64,000 nucleotides of DNA, taken from UBA9926 sp018645765. GTDB taxonomy: Bacteria; Pseudomonadota; Gammaproteobacteria; Pseudomonadales; Azotimanducaceae. The notes below the pieces were generated by a model. It was not told the origin of the DNA. It searched no databases and worked only from the letters and a program-made list of their open reading frames with translations. The translations under genes were made by a program, and so were the position numbers. Positions 8,685-17,310 of the stretch are shown here, piece by piece. The stretch spans positions 248,001 through 312,000 of the forward strand of contig CASIBO010000002.1 of the NCBI GenBank assembly GCA_949372755.1. The letters are read 5' to 3'. Every line of letters begins with the position of its first letter. Position 1 is the stretch's first letter.

Positions 8685-9917
8685 ATGCTAACAAGACTCA
8701 TCGCCGCCTTTACCTTTCGGGATTATCGGATCCTTTGGGTCATGCTGATCATTGGCTCCATTGCGTTCTGGATGCGGATCCTAGGCACCGCCCAATGGCT
8801 GCTCGAAGAAACGGGCTCGGCCTACATGGTCGGCCTGATTGGGGTTGTACAGCTCATTGTTCAGCTGCCCATGACACTGTGGGCCGGCACCTTGGCCGAC
8901 CGGGTCGATCGTAAACGCCTGATGTCACTGGCGCATGGCGCAACCGGCGTCTCGCTGGTAACGCTGGGCGTGCTGAGCAGCACCAATGCGCTGACACCCG
9001 CCTTAGTTTATGTGGGCATTGCAATCACGGCCGGGACCCACATGCTCGCGAGTCCCGCCCGCGGCGCACTGCTCGCAGCCGTGGTCCCGGAAGGCAAACT
9101 GATGCTGGCCTCCTCAACCGACACCGCCTCCGCAAACGCTGCCGCCATTGCAGGCCCACTCCTATTTGCTGGCATCGTCCTAACAGCAGATCTAACAACC
9201 GTCTTTCTAACCGCAGGATTCCTCGCGCTGGTCAATGCGATCTTGCCCATGCTGCTACGCGTTGATGGTCATGTTGCGGGCAAGCAGGGCGAGGCGCACG
9301 ATAAGCCATCCCAAATCCAGCAAACTCGCGCTGGACTGCGGTACGTTGGCTCGCACCCGATTTTGCCGGGCCTTTTTCTCTTAGATGTTGGCATCACGAC
9401 CGCCTCATTTTATCGAGAGGTCCTCCCGGTCATCGCGCTGGGTTTGTTCGCCGGTGGCGCCAGTGCAACCGGCATGCTTGGGGCGGCCAATTCGGCAGGG
9501 GCAATTCTTGGATCCTTTATCGCGCTCGCGCTTGCTGGCGTGAGAGCAAAAGGTATGCTCGTGCTCTACGCCTCCTTTGCCTATGGCGTCATTCTGTTTG
9601 GTTTTGGTATCGCGACAACGCTCTTGGGCGGGATGTTGATGATTGCGCTGCTCGGCGCCGCCGATGCGGTCACCGTCGCCGTGCGTCAAACGACCGTCTT
9701 ACTGACGACCCCGGATGAGATGCGCGGCCGGGCCTACGCGCTGATGATCCTGGCGGCACAAACCGCGAACAACATCGGCACGATTTGGGTCGGTTTTTGG
9801 GCCGGTGCCATCGGTGCGGGTAACACCATGGTCATGGGCGGCATCATCTCGATTACGGCGACCGCTGTGATCTGGTATGTCTGGAAACCCATCGGCAGAT
9901 ACCGTTCAGCGGCATAA
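8685..9917 (+). CDS. MFS transporter, EntS/MFS_3-like
   Basis: A 410-residue major facilitator with about 12 hydrophobic segments. The cytoplasmic loop between TM2 and TM3 reads AGTLADRVDRKRLM, the canonical G-x-x-x-D-R-x-x-R-R/K motif of MFS carriers. A second copy-like motif, TPDEMRGRAYALM, lies near TM10, as in the MFS_3 group that includes the enterobactin exporter EntS and macrolide exporters. It is therefore more likely an exporter than an uptake system. The protein starts FRDYRILWVMLIIGSIAFWMRILGTAQWLLEETGSA, with an aromatic-rich TM1. The ATG at 8685 has only a weak upstream ribosome site. Substrate unknown. Confidence 0.85.
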   Translation: MLTRLIAAFTFRDYRILWVMLIIGSIAFWMRILGTAQWLLEETGSAYMVGLIGVVQLIVQLPMTLWAGTLADRVDRKRLMSLAHGATGVSLVTLGVLSSTNALTPALVYVGIAITAGTHMLASPARGALLAAVVPEGKLMLASSTDTASANAAAIAGPLLFAGIVLTADLTTVFLTAGFLALVNAILPMLLRVDGHVAGKQGEAHDKPSQIQQTRAGLRYVGSHPILPGLFLLDVGITTASFYREVLPVIALGLFAGGASATGMLGAANSAGAILGSFIALALAGVRAKGMLVLYASFAYGVILFGFGIATTLLGGMLMIALLGAADAVTVAVRQTTVLLTTPDEMRGRAYALMILAAQTANNIGTIWVGFWAGAIGAGNTMVMGGIISITATAVIWYVWKPIGRYRSAA

Positions 9918-10399
9918 GAAACACCTCTGGCGCGTCTCTACCGCCTGATCCGTCACCAAGAATTCGGCTTAAAGCGGTTCAGGAACAATCAACCTCGGTG
10001 AAATCAAGCAGGTGGGATTCCCCAAGGCGCTTGCCCGTGGCTTCGGGCAAAAACCAAACCGTAACGGGTACGACCAGCGAAATGGCGCAAAGCACAGCGA
10101 TCGACGTCCAATTTAACTCAAACACCGTGTGAGGCAGGATACCCCGGTTGATCTGAGGATTCCCGGTGCGGTCGCGGCGGAAGGATATCGAGTCGGGAAC
10201 AATTCCCGACCATAGCTCGTCGTCGTAACCTCAAGATGGCGCAATGCATGGCACGCGCCTTCATGCGTCACCCTTTCATGAGTCGCTCTGTCTTAAGGCA
10301 CCCTTTTTCTCAACGCGCCATGACGCTGATCACGCAAGGCCCGCTCGCAATCACCTCGGGCGCTGGGGTAAAGCGCCCAACGAAGCGGTAACCCCATGA
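9918..10399. other. Intergenic gap with a gene relic
   Basis: Apart from the MFS remnant (9979 to about 10236) this 482-base stretch shows no gene. The segment 10240-10399 holds no recognisable terminator for the acyl-CoA dehydrogenase pair, whose last gene ends at 10400 on the minus strand. Confidence 0.4.
9979..10236 (-). pseudogene. C-terminal remnant of an MFS sugar-porter-like carrier
   Basis: On the minus strand an open frame without a start ends at the TGA at 9979-9981. Its last 45 or so residues are a hydrophobic helix followed by FLPEATGKRLGE. This is the sequence that closes the last helix of sugar-porter-type MFS carriers (consensus LPET-x-GK-x-L-E-E). Upstream of about 10122 the frame continues but loses all family resemblance (RRDRTGNPQINRGILPHT) before a stop near 10236, and no other MFS part is found to 10400. 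I read this as the tail of a decayed transporter gene. A perfect 8-bp inverted repeat (10192-10210) lies inside the degenerate part. Confidence 0.5.
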
Positions 10400-11611
10400 T
10401 CAACTGGAGGCGGTTGGCACCTCGCTAAAGGGAATACCCTTGTCGACTCGAATATCTTGCGGCATCCCCAGCACCCGCTCAGCGATAATGTTCGCCATAA
10501 TTTCGTCCGTGCCGCCCGCAATCCGCAGGCCCGGCGAGGCCATATAGGTTGCTTGGAATAAACCCGCACGTTCAGACAGTTTTTCGTCCCAAATCACACC
10601 AGCCTGCTCCAACAAGTCCAAGGCAAAGCTCGCCATATCTTGTTGTTTGGGTGCCCCAACGAGTTTTCCGATGGAGTTTTCTGGACCCGGGATTTCACCT
10701 TTGGACAAGGCCGTCATCGAGCGATAGCCAGTGAACTTCAAACCCGCCTCCTGTACGTACCAATCCGCCAGCTTACGCCGAACCGAAGGATCCTCGATGG
10801 CTGGCCGCTCGCCAAAATCTACAGACTGGGCAAGCTCAAACACGGAATCAAAATTAACGCCACCACCGCCGCCGCCAATCGAGGCGCGCTCATTCATAAG
10901 CGTTGTCAGAGCAACCTGCCAGCCCTGACCGACATTGCCTAACCGCTGCGCATCAGGTATGCGAACATCCGTAAAATACACTTCATTAAAGTTGGCGCCA
11001 CCGGAAATTTGTCGAATGGGCTTAATCTCAATGCCGGGTGATTTCATATCCAAGAAGAAATAAGTTAAGCCTTGGTGTTTCGGCGCCTCAGGGTCCGTTC
11101 TTAATACCAACACACCGAAGTCAGAGTAATGGGCGCCCGAGGTCCAAATTTTTTGTCCGTTGACAATCCAGTCATCGCCGTCCTTCACGCCTTTGGTGCG
11201 AAGGGCTGCAAGGTCCGAGCCGCCCGCTGGCTCACTGAACAGCTGGCACCAGACTTCCTCACCGCTTGCCAACGACGGCATAAAGCGCTGATTTTGCTCT
11301 TCAGTCGCCCAAGTCATCATAGTGGGCGCGCACATCCCTTGACCAATAGCGAAGATCCCGGCTGGGGTATCAAACTTAGATTCTTCCTGATTGAAGATCA
11401 CCTGCTCGATTGCACTCGCATCGCGACCGCCGTGGGCTTTAGGCCACCGAATGCAGGCCCAGCCGGCATCATGCTTTTTCTTTTGCCAAAGCTTGGCGCG
11501 ACCAATGTAATCCATACCGGTAAGCTCAGACTCACTCGGCACGTTGGCGGTTAACCAGTTTTGAACTTCCGCTCGAAAGGTTGCTTCTTGGGGGGTGTCA
11601 TTAAAATCCAT
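10400..11611 (-). CDS. Acyl-CoA dehydrogenase, FadE29-like subunit
   Basis: A 403-residue flavoprotein with the full acyl-CoA dehydrogenase layout: N-terminal helical domain, middle beta domain with WCQLFSEPAGGSDLAALRTK and VNGQKIWTSGAHYSDFGVLVLRTD, and C-terminal helical domain ending GGTDEIMANIIAERVLGMP. The family oxidises acyl-CoA to 2-enoyl-CoA, passing electrons to ETF. The W-C-Q-L-F-S-E-P and G-G-T-x-E-I-M-x-N-I-I-A-E-R-V-L motifs resemble the FadE29/FadE26 type used in steroid side-chain degradation. These work as alpha2-beta2 heterotetramers with a partner encoded next door, which is what is seen here. It lies 16 bases downstream of the second dehydrogenase gene and is surely cotranscribed with it. 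Confidence 0.9.
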   Translation of the reverse strand: MDFNDTPQEATFRAEVQNWLTANVPSESELTGMDYIGRAKLWQKKKHDAGWACIRWPKAHGGRDASAIEQVIFNQEESKFDTPAGIFAIGQGMCAPTMMTWATEEQNQRFMPSLASGEEVWCQLFSEPAGGSDLAALRTKGVKDGDDWIVNGQKIWTSGAHYSDFGVLVLRTDPEAPKHQGLTYFFLDMKSPGIEIKPIRQISGGANFNEVYFTDVRIPDAQRLGNVGQGWQVALTTLMNERASIGGGGGGVNFDSVFELAQSVDFGERPAIEDPSVRRKLADWYVQEAGLKFTGYRSMTALSKGEIPGPENSIGKLVGAPKQQDMASFALDLLEQAGVIWDEKLSERAGLFQATYMASPGLRIAGGTDEIMANIIAERVLGMPQDIRVDKGIPFSEVPTASS

Positions 11612-11627
11612 ATTCTAGCTCCGGGTC

Positions 11628-12740
11628 TTATGCTGCGCGTTGCGCCTCAATTGCACTAATGAGTTTTTCTTGCCAAATGGCTTCTGAACCAATGTTGACC
11701 GATAACAATTTCGAGCGGCGATAGGGGAACTGACAGTCAAACTCCCAGGTAAAGCCCATGCCGCCATGGGTCTGAATATTTTCTTTCGCCGCGTAGTAAT
11801 AGGCTTGTATTGCGGCGACTCGGGCGGACGCTGCCGCAACCGGCAACTCACTTGAGTTCGTCGAAAGTGCCCAAGCACCAAAGTAGCAGTTACCACGGGC
11901 CAGGGTGTTTTTCACGTAGGCCGCCGCAAGCTTGTGCTTTATGGCTTGATAGGTCGCAATCGGCCGACCAAAAGCAAAACGGCCCAAGGCATATTCTTTC
12001 GCCATATTGAGGGCGGTATCGGCGCCGCCAACTTGCTCCCAAGCAAACAATACCGCTGCACGGTTATACAGCTGCTGCAATTGGATCCAGCCCGTGCCGG
12101 CGTCTCCGAGTAATTCAGCGCTTGCGCCCTCAAAGGTAATCGACGCATGAGACCGGCTGGGATCAAGGGTCGTCACCACCTGGCGCTGACAACCCGGCTG
12201 ATTTAAATCAACCAGCGCAAGCACAGGGCCCGCATCACTGGTGGCGACAACGACTGCAAAATCAGCAACATCGCCATCGGCCACGGGTAATTTCACACCG
12301 GTTATCGCGCCCTGAGCGTACCGCGTTGTAAGCTTTGCCGCGGTTAAATGGCCGTTTGCCTCTGAGTCGGCAAGACAACCTATCACAGCACCGGAGGCCA
12401 GTTTTGGCAGCCAAGCGGCTTTTTGTGCGTCGGACCCGGCGGCCAATATGGCTTCTGTTGCAAGATAGACCGAAGACGAAAAGGGCAAAGGCGCCAAGCA
12501 GCGACCCAATTCTTCCGCGATCACCGACAGTTCAAGGTAGCTCAATCCAAGACCATCGTATTCCTCTGGAATCACTGTTGCCGTCCAGCCCATATCAACA
12601 ACCTTCTGCCAGAGACCCTGATCAAAGGCCGCATCGCCATCCAAAACCGTTCGAACAGCCTGGGGAGGGCACTCGGCTTTTAAAAAAGACTGCGCCTGCT
12701 CCCGGAGCATGTTCTGCTCATCTGAAAATTCAAAATTCAT
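11628..12740 (-). CDS. Acyl-CoA dehydrogenase, partner subunit (FadE28-like)
   Basis: A 370-residue acyl-CoA dehydrogenase paralogue, upstream gene of a two-gene operon with the 403-residue dehydrogenase. The start MNFEFSDEQNMLREQAQSFLKAE and VIPEEYDGLGLSYLELSVIAEELGR are typical of the family N-domain. The C-terminus (HGGMGFTWEFDCQFPYRRSKLL) keeps the Q-x-x-G-G-x-G/HGGMGFT turn but lacks the G-T-x-E-I block that closes the partner. Short, divergent subunits of this kind pair with a FadE29-like subunit in heterotetrameric dehydrogenases acting on bulky CoA esters such as steroid side chains. That substrate class is an inference; no steroid ring-degradation genes are in the window. Confidence 0.87.
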   Translation of the reverse strand: MNFEFSDEQNMLREQAQSFLKAECPPQAVRTVLDGDAAFDQGLWQKVVDMGWTATVIPEEYDGLGLSYLELSVIAEELGRCLAPLPFSSSVYLATEAILAAGSDAQKAAWLPKLASGAVIGCLADSEANGHLTAAKLTTRYAQGAITGVKLPVADGDVADFAVVVATSDAGPVLALVDLNQPGCQRQVVTTLDPSRSHASITFEGASAELLGDAGTGWIQLQQLYNRAAVLFAWEQVGGADTALNMAKEYALGRFAFGRPIATYQAIKHKLAAAYVKNTLARGNCYFGAWALSTNSSELPVAAASARVAAIQAYYYAAKENIQTHGGMGFTWEFDCQFPYRRSKLLSVNIGSEAIWQEKLISAIEAQRAA

Positions 12741-13148
12741 GGTGCGTTATCCTCTCAACGTTATCGCGTTGTTTTTGAAACCGTGATCATTAACTGAGTC
12801 CGAGGTTTGCCCGCCCATTCTGGGCGCATTCGTTTGAGGCGCTAACAGGCTCACCGCCCGGACCGCTTCAAGGTATCACGATGTTGCCAGGTGTCCAACT
12901 AGATCCTCCTGGACGAATCTTGCTCGCAAGTTAGAACACAAAGATGCCGCGCAACGTCAAAAGGCAGCCCAAATCGTCGTGAACGACCCACCGGCTTATT
13001 AACCCATGGCAGAGAAGGGCGCGCCCAAAAACCAAGGCACGATCGCGCTGACCACTCCGCCGTCAATCCCGCCTGCTCGCCTCGCCGGTTAACCTCGCCA
13101 CGCAATTGTGACCGTGAGCCTTAATCCGACTCGCAAAACCACAAGCCC
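12741..13148. other. Intergenic gap without a recognisable gene
   Basis: This 408-base gap precedes the acyl-CoA dehydrogenase operon and follows the stop of the serine hydrolase gene (both minus strand). A 68-codon frame (12899-13105) is Arg/Trp-rich, without any family pattern, and is judged spurious. It should carry the operon's promoter, but no clear hexamers were found. Confidence 0.4.
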
Positions 13149-14384
13149 CTAACGCCGATAATCACCTAACCGAGCATGACGGTAACCTTGGCTTTGATAC
13201 AACGCATCCACCAGCGTCTGTCCACGCTCATTGAGTAAGATGCCCGCGCCCATTTGATTCATCACGTAACCAAAGGACAAGCCCAGTTCTGGCTCGGCAA
13301 ACCCAAGGCTACCGCCAGCACCTGCATGACCAAAGGCCTTTGGCCCAAAAATCAAGCTCTCTAATGCGCCGCCGGGCCGGTCCAGGTTGTTCATCGTTTT
13401 CATGAACCCCCCGCTAAAGTGGGTCGGCATCATTAAAGTTCGATCGATGCCGCCTCTGACCGCGGTTTCAGCCATCACCTGAACTTGGTCAGGGCTCATA
13501 AACTGTTTGTCACGCGTCGCGCCCTGTTGGGCAAGCGGCGCGTACATTTTAGCCAAGCCCCGTGCATTGGTCAGTCCGCCGCCGGCACCAAATTCAGCAA
13601 GATAGCTTTCGGGCGCGTCCGCTTTGAAACCGCCGGTATTAAAATACGCTTTAGCTGGAATCGATTCTGGGTCTTTGATTAGGTGCTGGGTGAAGGCTGC
13701 CGGCGCCATGCCTCGTTGCGGCTTGAACCGCGCCAACTTTGCAACCCGATGATGCTCCGAGCTGGGTAGACCAATCCAAAAGTCCGCGCCCAGCGGCTCA
13801 GCAATCCATTGCCTAAAAAATGCCCCCAGGGACTGACCGGAAATTCGCCGAACGAGTTCACCCACCAACCAACCAAAGGTTGTCATTTGGTAACCATGCT
13901 CATGGCCAGGCGTCCAGAGTGGCGCCGCTTTCGCAAGGGTCTCGGTCATGAAATCCCAGTCCAAAAAAGCGCCAGGTTTTAAAGGGGTGTTCAGGGCGGG
14001 TAAACCGCTGGTATGGTTCAGCAGCATTGCAACCTGGGTGTCACCTTTTCCGGCTTGGTCGTACTCCGGCCAATACCGACTGACGGGGTCGGTAAGGGCA
14101 ACTCGACCCTGATCAATTAAGAGATGCAAACACAAAGCCGTCGCCGCTTTGGTACAGGAGTGCACAACACACAGGGTGTCCGGCGCCCAAGGCTTTTGAC
14201 GGCCTTGATCGACAAAGCCCCCGGTAAGATCAACCAAAACCTGATCGCCCTGGACCAGCGCCAAGCTCGCACCCAGTTCTCCACGATCGGTAAAATTTTC
14301 AACAAATGCCGCGAGCAGTGCTTCAAACTCGGGCGCACACCAGCCTGAGATCACCCCCGTTGGTAGCTGTATTTGCCGTTCCAT
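13149..14384 (-). CDS. Serine hydrolase, beta-lactamase/EstB-type esterase
   Basis: A 411-residue member of the class-C beta-lactamase-related serine hydrolases (EstB, LACTB, D-aminopeptidase group). The nucleophile motif S-x-x-K is SCTK in CVVHSCTKAATALCLHLL. The Tyr motif is probably the Y in HEHGYQMTTFGWLVGELVRR. The third motif region is FGHAGAGGSLGFA (H-x-G type). No N-terminal signal is present from the chosen start (MERQIQLPTGVISG, ATG at 14382-14384), so the enzyme is predicted cytoplasmic; the 35-residue upstream extension of the frame looks non-coding. It probably hydrolyses esters or amides rather than acting as a true beta-lactamase. It is divergent from an MFS gene, with 86 bases between starts. 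Confidence 0.87.
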   Translation of the reverse strand: MERQIQLPTGVISGWCAPEFEALLAAFVENFTDRGELGASLALVQGDQVLVDLTGGFVDQGRQKPWAPDTLCVVHSCTKAATALCLHLLIDQGRVALTDPVSRYWPEYDQAGKGDTQVAMLLNHTSGLPALNTPLKPGAFLDWDFMTETLAKAAPLWTPGHEHGYQMTTFGWLVGELVRRISGQSLGAFFRQWIAEPLGADFWIGLPSSEHHRVAKLARFKPQRGMAPAAFTQHLIKDPESIPAKAYFNTGGFKADAPESYLAEFGAGGGLTNARGLAKMYAPLAQQGATRDKQFMSPDQVQVMAETAVRGGIDRTLMMPTHFSGGFMKTMNNLDRPGGALESLIFGPKAFGHAGAGGSLGFAEPELGLSFGYVMNQMGAGILLNERGQTLVDALYQSQGYRHARLGDYRR

Positions 14385-14457
14385 ACCCGCTTGCCCTATC
14401 AACCCGCTTAAAACCAGCATACACGGAAGTCGGGACCCGCTACACTTGCGGCTTTTT

Positions 14458-14464
14458 AAGGAGG
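14458..14464 (+). promoter_or_regulatory. Strong Shine-Dalgarno AAGGAGG fixing a TTG start
   Basis: AAGGAGG at 14458-14464 lies 6 bases before TTG 14471-14473. It identifies TTG as the start of the MFS gene; the in-frame ATG at 14306 would place 55 residues inside the divergent hydrolase gene. Confidence 0.75.
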
Positions 14465-14470
14465 ACTGCA

Positions 14471-15718
14471 TTGACCGAGCAATTCGCACAAGGCAAAGGC
14501 TTTCTCGGATGGCGGATGGTCGGTGTGGCTTTTTTTGTCGACTTCATCGCGGTGGGGTTCTTTTTTTACTCCTACGGCGTCTTCTTCAAAGCCATCGCGG
14601 TTGAATTTGGTGACTCTCGGCTCGGCGTTGCGGTCGGGATTACCTTGACGCAAGGGGTTGGCGCCATCCTCGCCCCGATTCTTGGACGGGCCCTTGATCG
14701 CTACCCGCTAAAGTTGATCATGGCCATTGGCGCTCTGTCGATGGGGACCGGCTTTCTCCTGCTGGGGGTGTCCTCAACCGCAATCCAGTTTTATTTGATC
14801 CTGAGCGTCTTTGTGGGGTTTGGTGCTGGCGCAATGGGCCAATTGGCCACGTCAAAATTGGTCAGCAACTGGTTTGTCTTAAAACGCGGTATGGCGCTGG
14901 GCATTGCCGCAACCGGCATTTCCCTCTCCGGCGTCATCATGCCCAATATTAGCGCCGCACTGATTACCAACTATGGTTGGCGAGAAGGATTCTTGTTCTA
15001 TGGCGCGGTGACCATCATTTTAGTGGTTCCCTTAGTTCTGAAATTTGTGATCTCAAAGCCTGAAGAAATCGGACAGTTGCCCGACGGCGAAACCGAGATC
15101 ACTCGTCTTCCCACGCCCAAACCGCCGCTAAAGACCCGTGAATTTTTAACCGATCGGAACTTTTGGATGCTGGTCATGGTGATCGGGCTTTTGTTTTGCA
15201 TCCAATCCGGCACGCTGATCCACATGGTGCCGCAACTCACAGACCGTGGTTACACCCTTTATAGCGCGTCTTTCGTTGCCTCTTGCACGGCCGGCTTCGG
15301 TATTTTGGGTAAGTTAACCTTTGGCAACCTCGTGGATCGCTGGAACGTGCGCCATGCTTTGTGGCTTGGTATTGGCAGCCAAATTTTGGGTCAACTCATT
15401 ATGCTGTTATTGCCCGGTTACACGCCTTTTTTGATTGGCGCCTGTTTTTTCGGCTTCGGTATGGGTGGGGTGGTCCCGATGCAGGGCGCCGTGGTCGGAG
15501 CGGCTTTTGGTCGCGCCTCATTCGGCCGCGTTTTAGGCGCAATGCGCCCCCCCATGGCCGTCATTCACCTGGCTGGCGTGCCCTTTGCGGGCTGGATCTA
15601 CGACACAACCGGTGACTATACGGTGGCCTTTACCACCTTCATTGTGTTGTATCTGTTCGCTGCAGCCGCCGTCATGGGGATCTCGGTCAATACCAAAGCC
15701 AATCGCGTACTTAACTGA
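14471..15718 (+). CDS. MFS transporter, monocarboxylate/oxalate-formate porter type
   Basis: A 415-residue carrier with about 12 membrane segments. It opens TEQFAQGKGFLGWRMVGVAFFVDFIAVGFFFYSYGVFFKAI, typical of the monocarboxylate-porter-like and oxalate/formate-antiporter-like MFS groups (G-W-x-V, then a long glycine-poor helix and YGVF). Further blocks are GPLDRYPLKLIM-like ILGRALDRYPLKLIMAIG (TM2-TM3 loop) and GKLTFGNLVDRWNVRHAL (TM8-TM9 loop). It probably moves a small carboxylate or related anion. The TTG start is fixed by an AAGGAGG box. Its last 8 bases overlap the 3' end of the convergent MATE gene. Confidence 0.87.
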   Translation: MTEQFAQGKGFLGWRMVGVAFFVDFIAVGFFFYSYGVFFKAIAVEFGDSRLGVAVGITLTQGVGAILAPILGRALDRYPLKLIMAIGALSMGTGFLLLGVSSTAIQFYLILSVFVGFGAGAMGQLATSKLVSNWFVLKRGMALGIAATGISLSGVIMPNISAALITNYGWREGFLFYGAVTIILVVPLVLKFVISKPEEIGQLPDGETEITRLPTPKPPLKTREFLTDRNFWMLVMVIGLLFCIQSGTLIHMVPQLTDRGYTLYSASFVASCTAGFGILGKLTFGNLVDRWNVRHALWLGIGSQILGQLIMLLLPGYTPFLIGACFFGFGMGGVVPMQGAVVGAAFGRASFGRVLGAMRPPMAVIHLAGVPFAGWIYDTTGDYTVAFTTFIVLYLFAAAAVMGISVNTKANRVLN

Positions 15719-17051
15719 TTGGATCAACCTTTGATCTTGCAAGCCGAATCCGGCGCCGAATCGTGATTCTCAACCAAACAAACGCAACAAAGGCAGTCAC
15801 CGAAATACCCACCACACTGCCAATAAAAATTCCCCGGTAGCCGAACAGATAATTACCGATGAGCGCGAGTGGCACTGAGAGAAAAAGCATTTGCAACAAT
15901 GAAATCATGAGGGGCGGCCCTGGCATGCCAAGCGCATTGAAACTCGACGTACTATTGGCCACAACCCCCATCAAGCCCATGCCCATTGGAATAATTAAAA
16001 GGTAAACGCTTGCCGCTTCAATCACCTCGGGATCATCGTTCACCAAGGCAATCAAGCGAGGCCCAAGCCAATACAAACAAGCAAAGGCAAAGAGCCCCCA
16101 ACTCAAAGCAAAGATATTCGCGACCCGAAGAGCGCGTTGCACGCGTTCAAATAATCCTGCACCCCAATTTTGGCCTACGAACGGTGCAACGCTCATAGAC
16201 AGCGCCCACATTACCATCGCTAACATGGTTTCAATCCGAGAGGCCACGCTAAATCCCGCAACAACCGCCGCGCCGTGGCCCGCGAGCAGCCGGGTGATGA
16301 CCGTTAACGAAATCGGTGAGATCAAATTTGCTGCAATCGCCGGCAACCCAACATGCAAAATCGCCCGACTCGAACTGATGAAGCCGCCAAAGCTCCAAAC
16401 CAACAATCGGTCCTTGGCGACATAATAGCCATACATCACAAAGCTAATACCGCGGGCGATCACAAAGGCGAGTGCTGCCCCGGTCAAGCCCATTCCTTCA
16501 AAGCCCTCAAAACCAAAAATTAAGGGCGGACCAATCGCGATTTGAATCACGGCGCCAACCGTCATTAGGTAACTCGGTTTAACCGCGTCGCCTGCCGCGC
16601 GCATCAGAGACGAGCCTACCATCGCAATGGCAAAAAACGGCAACCCAATCAACCAGATCGTCATATAACCCCGCGCTAAGGCTTGGGCTTGTCGATCCGC
16701 GCCCAGCAATTCGAAAATTGGCGTCAAAAAAACAAAAACCAAGCCAGCAACCAGCGCTACAAACAGCAGCACGAGCACAAAACTATGGGTAATCAGTCGT
16801 CGCGCACGATCCCAATCGGCGGCGCCAATACTTCTTGCGACCACTGATGAGGCGCCAATACCCAGCCCCATGGTCATGCCTTGCAACGTCATGACCAGCG
16901 GAAACGTAAACCCTAATGCCGCAAGTTCCAAGGTGCCCACGCGACCAATATAGAGCGACTCCATAAGGTTTGCGCCCATCACCGCCACGAAGCCGAACAG
17001 CATAAAACCCGTTAACCGGACGAGATGCTCGGAAACCTCGCCCTCGGTCAT
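15711..17051 (-). CDS. MATE family efflux transporter
   Basis: A 446-residue, 12-helix Na+ or H+ coupled multidrug and toxin exporter. The fold is seen as two related six-helix halves. The first begins with VAVMGANLMESLYIGRVGTLELAALGFTFPL, with the characteristic helix 1-2 region of MATE proteins. The second half has GFSVASRIETMLAMVMWALSMSVAPFVGQNWGAG, the helix 7-8 block (A-x-x-I...M...S-x-x-V-G-Q-N-x-G-A-G). Length is normal. It is the last gene of a minus-strand set with the dehydratase and a small coupled frame, and is convergent with the MFS gene at 14471-15718, overlapping by 8 bases. Confidence 0.9.
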   Translation of the reverse strand: MTEGEVSEHLVRLTGFMLFGFVAVMGANLMESLYIGRVGTLELAALGFTFPLVMTLQGMTMGLGIGASSVVARSIGAADWDRARRLITHSFVLVLLFVALVAGLVFVFLTPIFELLGADRQAQALARGYMTIWLIGLPFFAIAMVGSSLMRAAGDAVKPSYLMTVGAVIQIAIGPPLIFGFEGFEGMGLTGAALAFVIARGISFVMYGYYVAKDRLLVWSFGGFISSSRAILHVGLPAIAANLISPISLTVITRLLAGHGAAVVAGFSVASRIETMLAMVMWALSMSVAPFVGQNWGAGLFERVQRALRVANIFALSWGLFAFACLYWLGPRLIALVNDDPEVIEAASVYLLIIPMGMGLMGVVANSTSSFNALGMPGPPLMISLLQMLFLSVPLALIGNYLFGYRGIFIGSVVGISVTAFVAFVWLRITIRRRIRLARSKVDPIS

Positions 17052-17106
17052 TGCTCGAGCGGTGCTTGGCGGCGTCTTGGGCGCCTTACTCCCTGTTGCT
17101 AGCTTG

Positions 17107-17310
17107 TTAATTTAAGGATCCTTTTACCGCGCAGGCCATACGGCCAGCATGCGGACTGTTGGGGTCGAAAAAAAGTTGCGCAAGACCAATCCCGGACGCT
17201 TCCGCCAAGGCACGGAGCCTATAGAGGCGACCGTCCTCTTTAACAATCGCGGGATCTCGCACTTGGCCTTGTCGGCCGTAGGCGAGGCTACGGAGCCAGA
17301 GCGAACTCAC
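17107..17310 (-). CDS. Small hypothetical protein coupled to the dehydratase
   Basis: A 67-residue frame starts with a GTG whose GTGA overlaps the TGA stop of the preceding dehydratase gene, a classic translational-coupling arrangement. It ends 55 bases before the MATE start. The sequence (LRSLAYGRQGQVRDPAIVKEDGRLYRLRALAEASGI) faintly recalls the N-terminal module of fumarylacetoacetate-hydrolase-fold proteins, but no catalytic part follows. It could be a genuine small protein, the stump of a lost gene, or chance. Coupling is the main evidence. Confidence 0.35.
   Translation of the reverse strand: MSSLWLRSLAYGRQGQVRDPAIVKEDGRLYRLRALAEASGIGLAQLFFDPNSPHAGRMACAVKGSLN

Noticed and set aside
12899..13105. 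68-codon frame on the minus strand
   Set aside because: Its composition is Arg/Trp-rich with no domain pattern, and no ribosome site precedes it.
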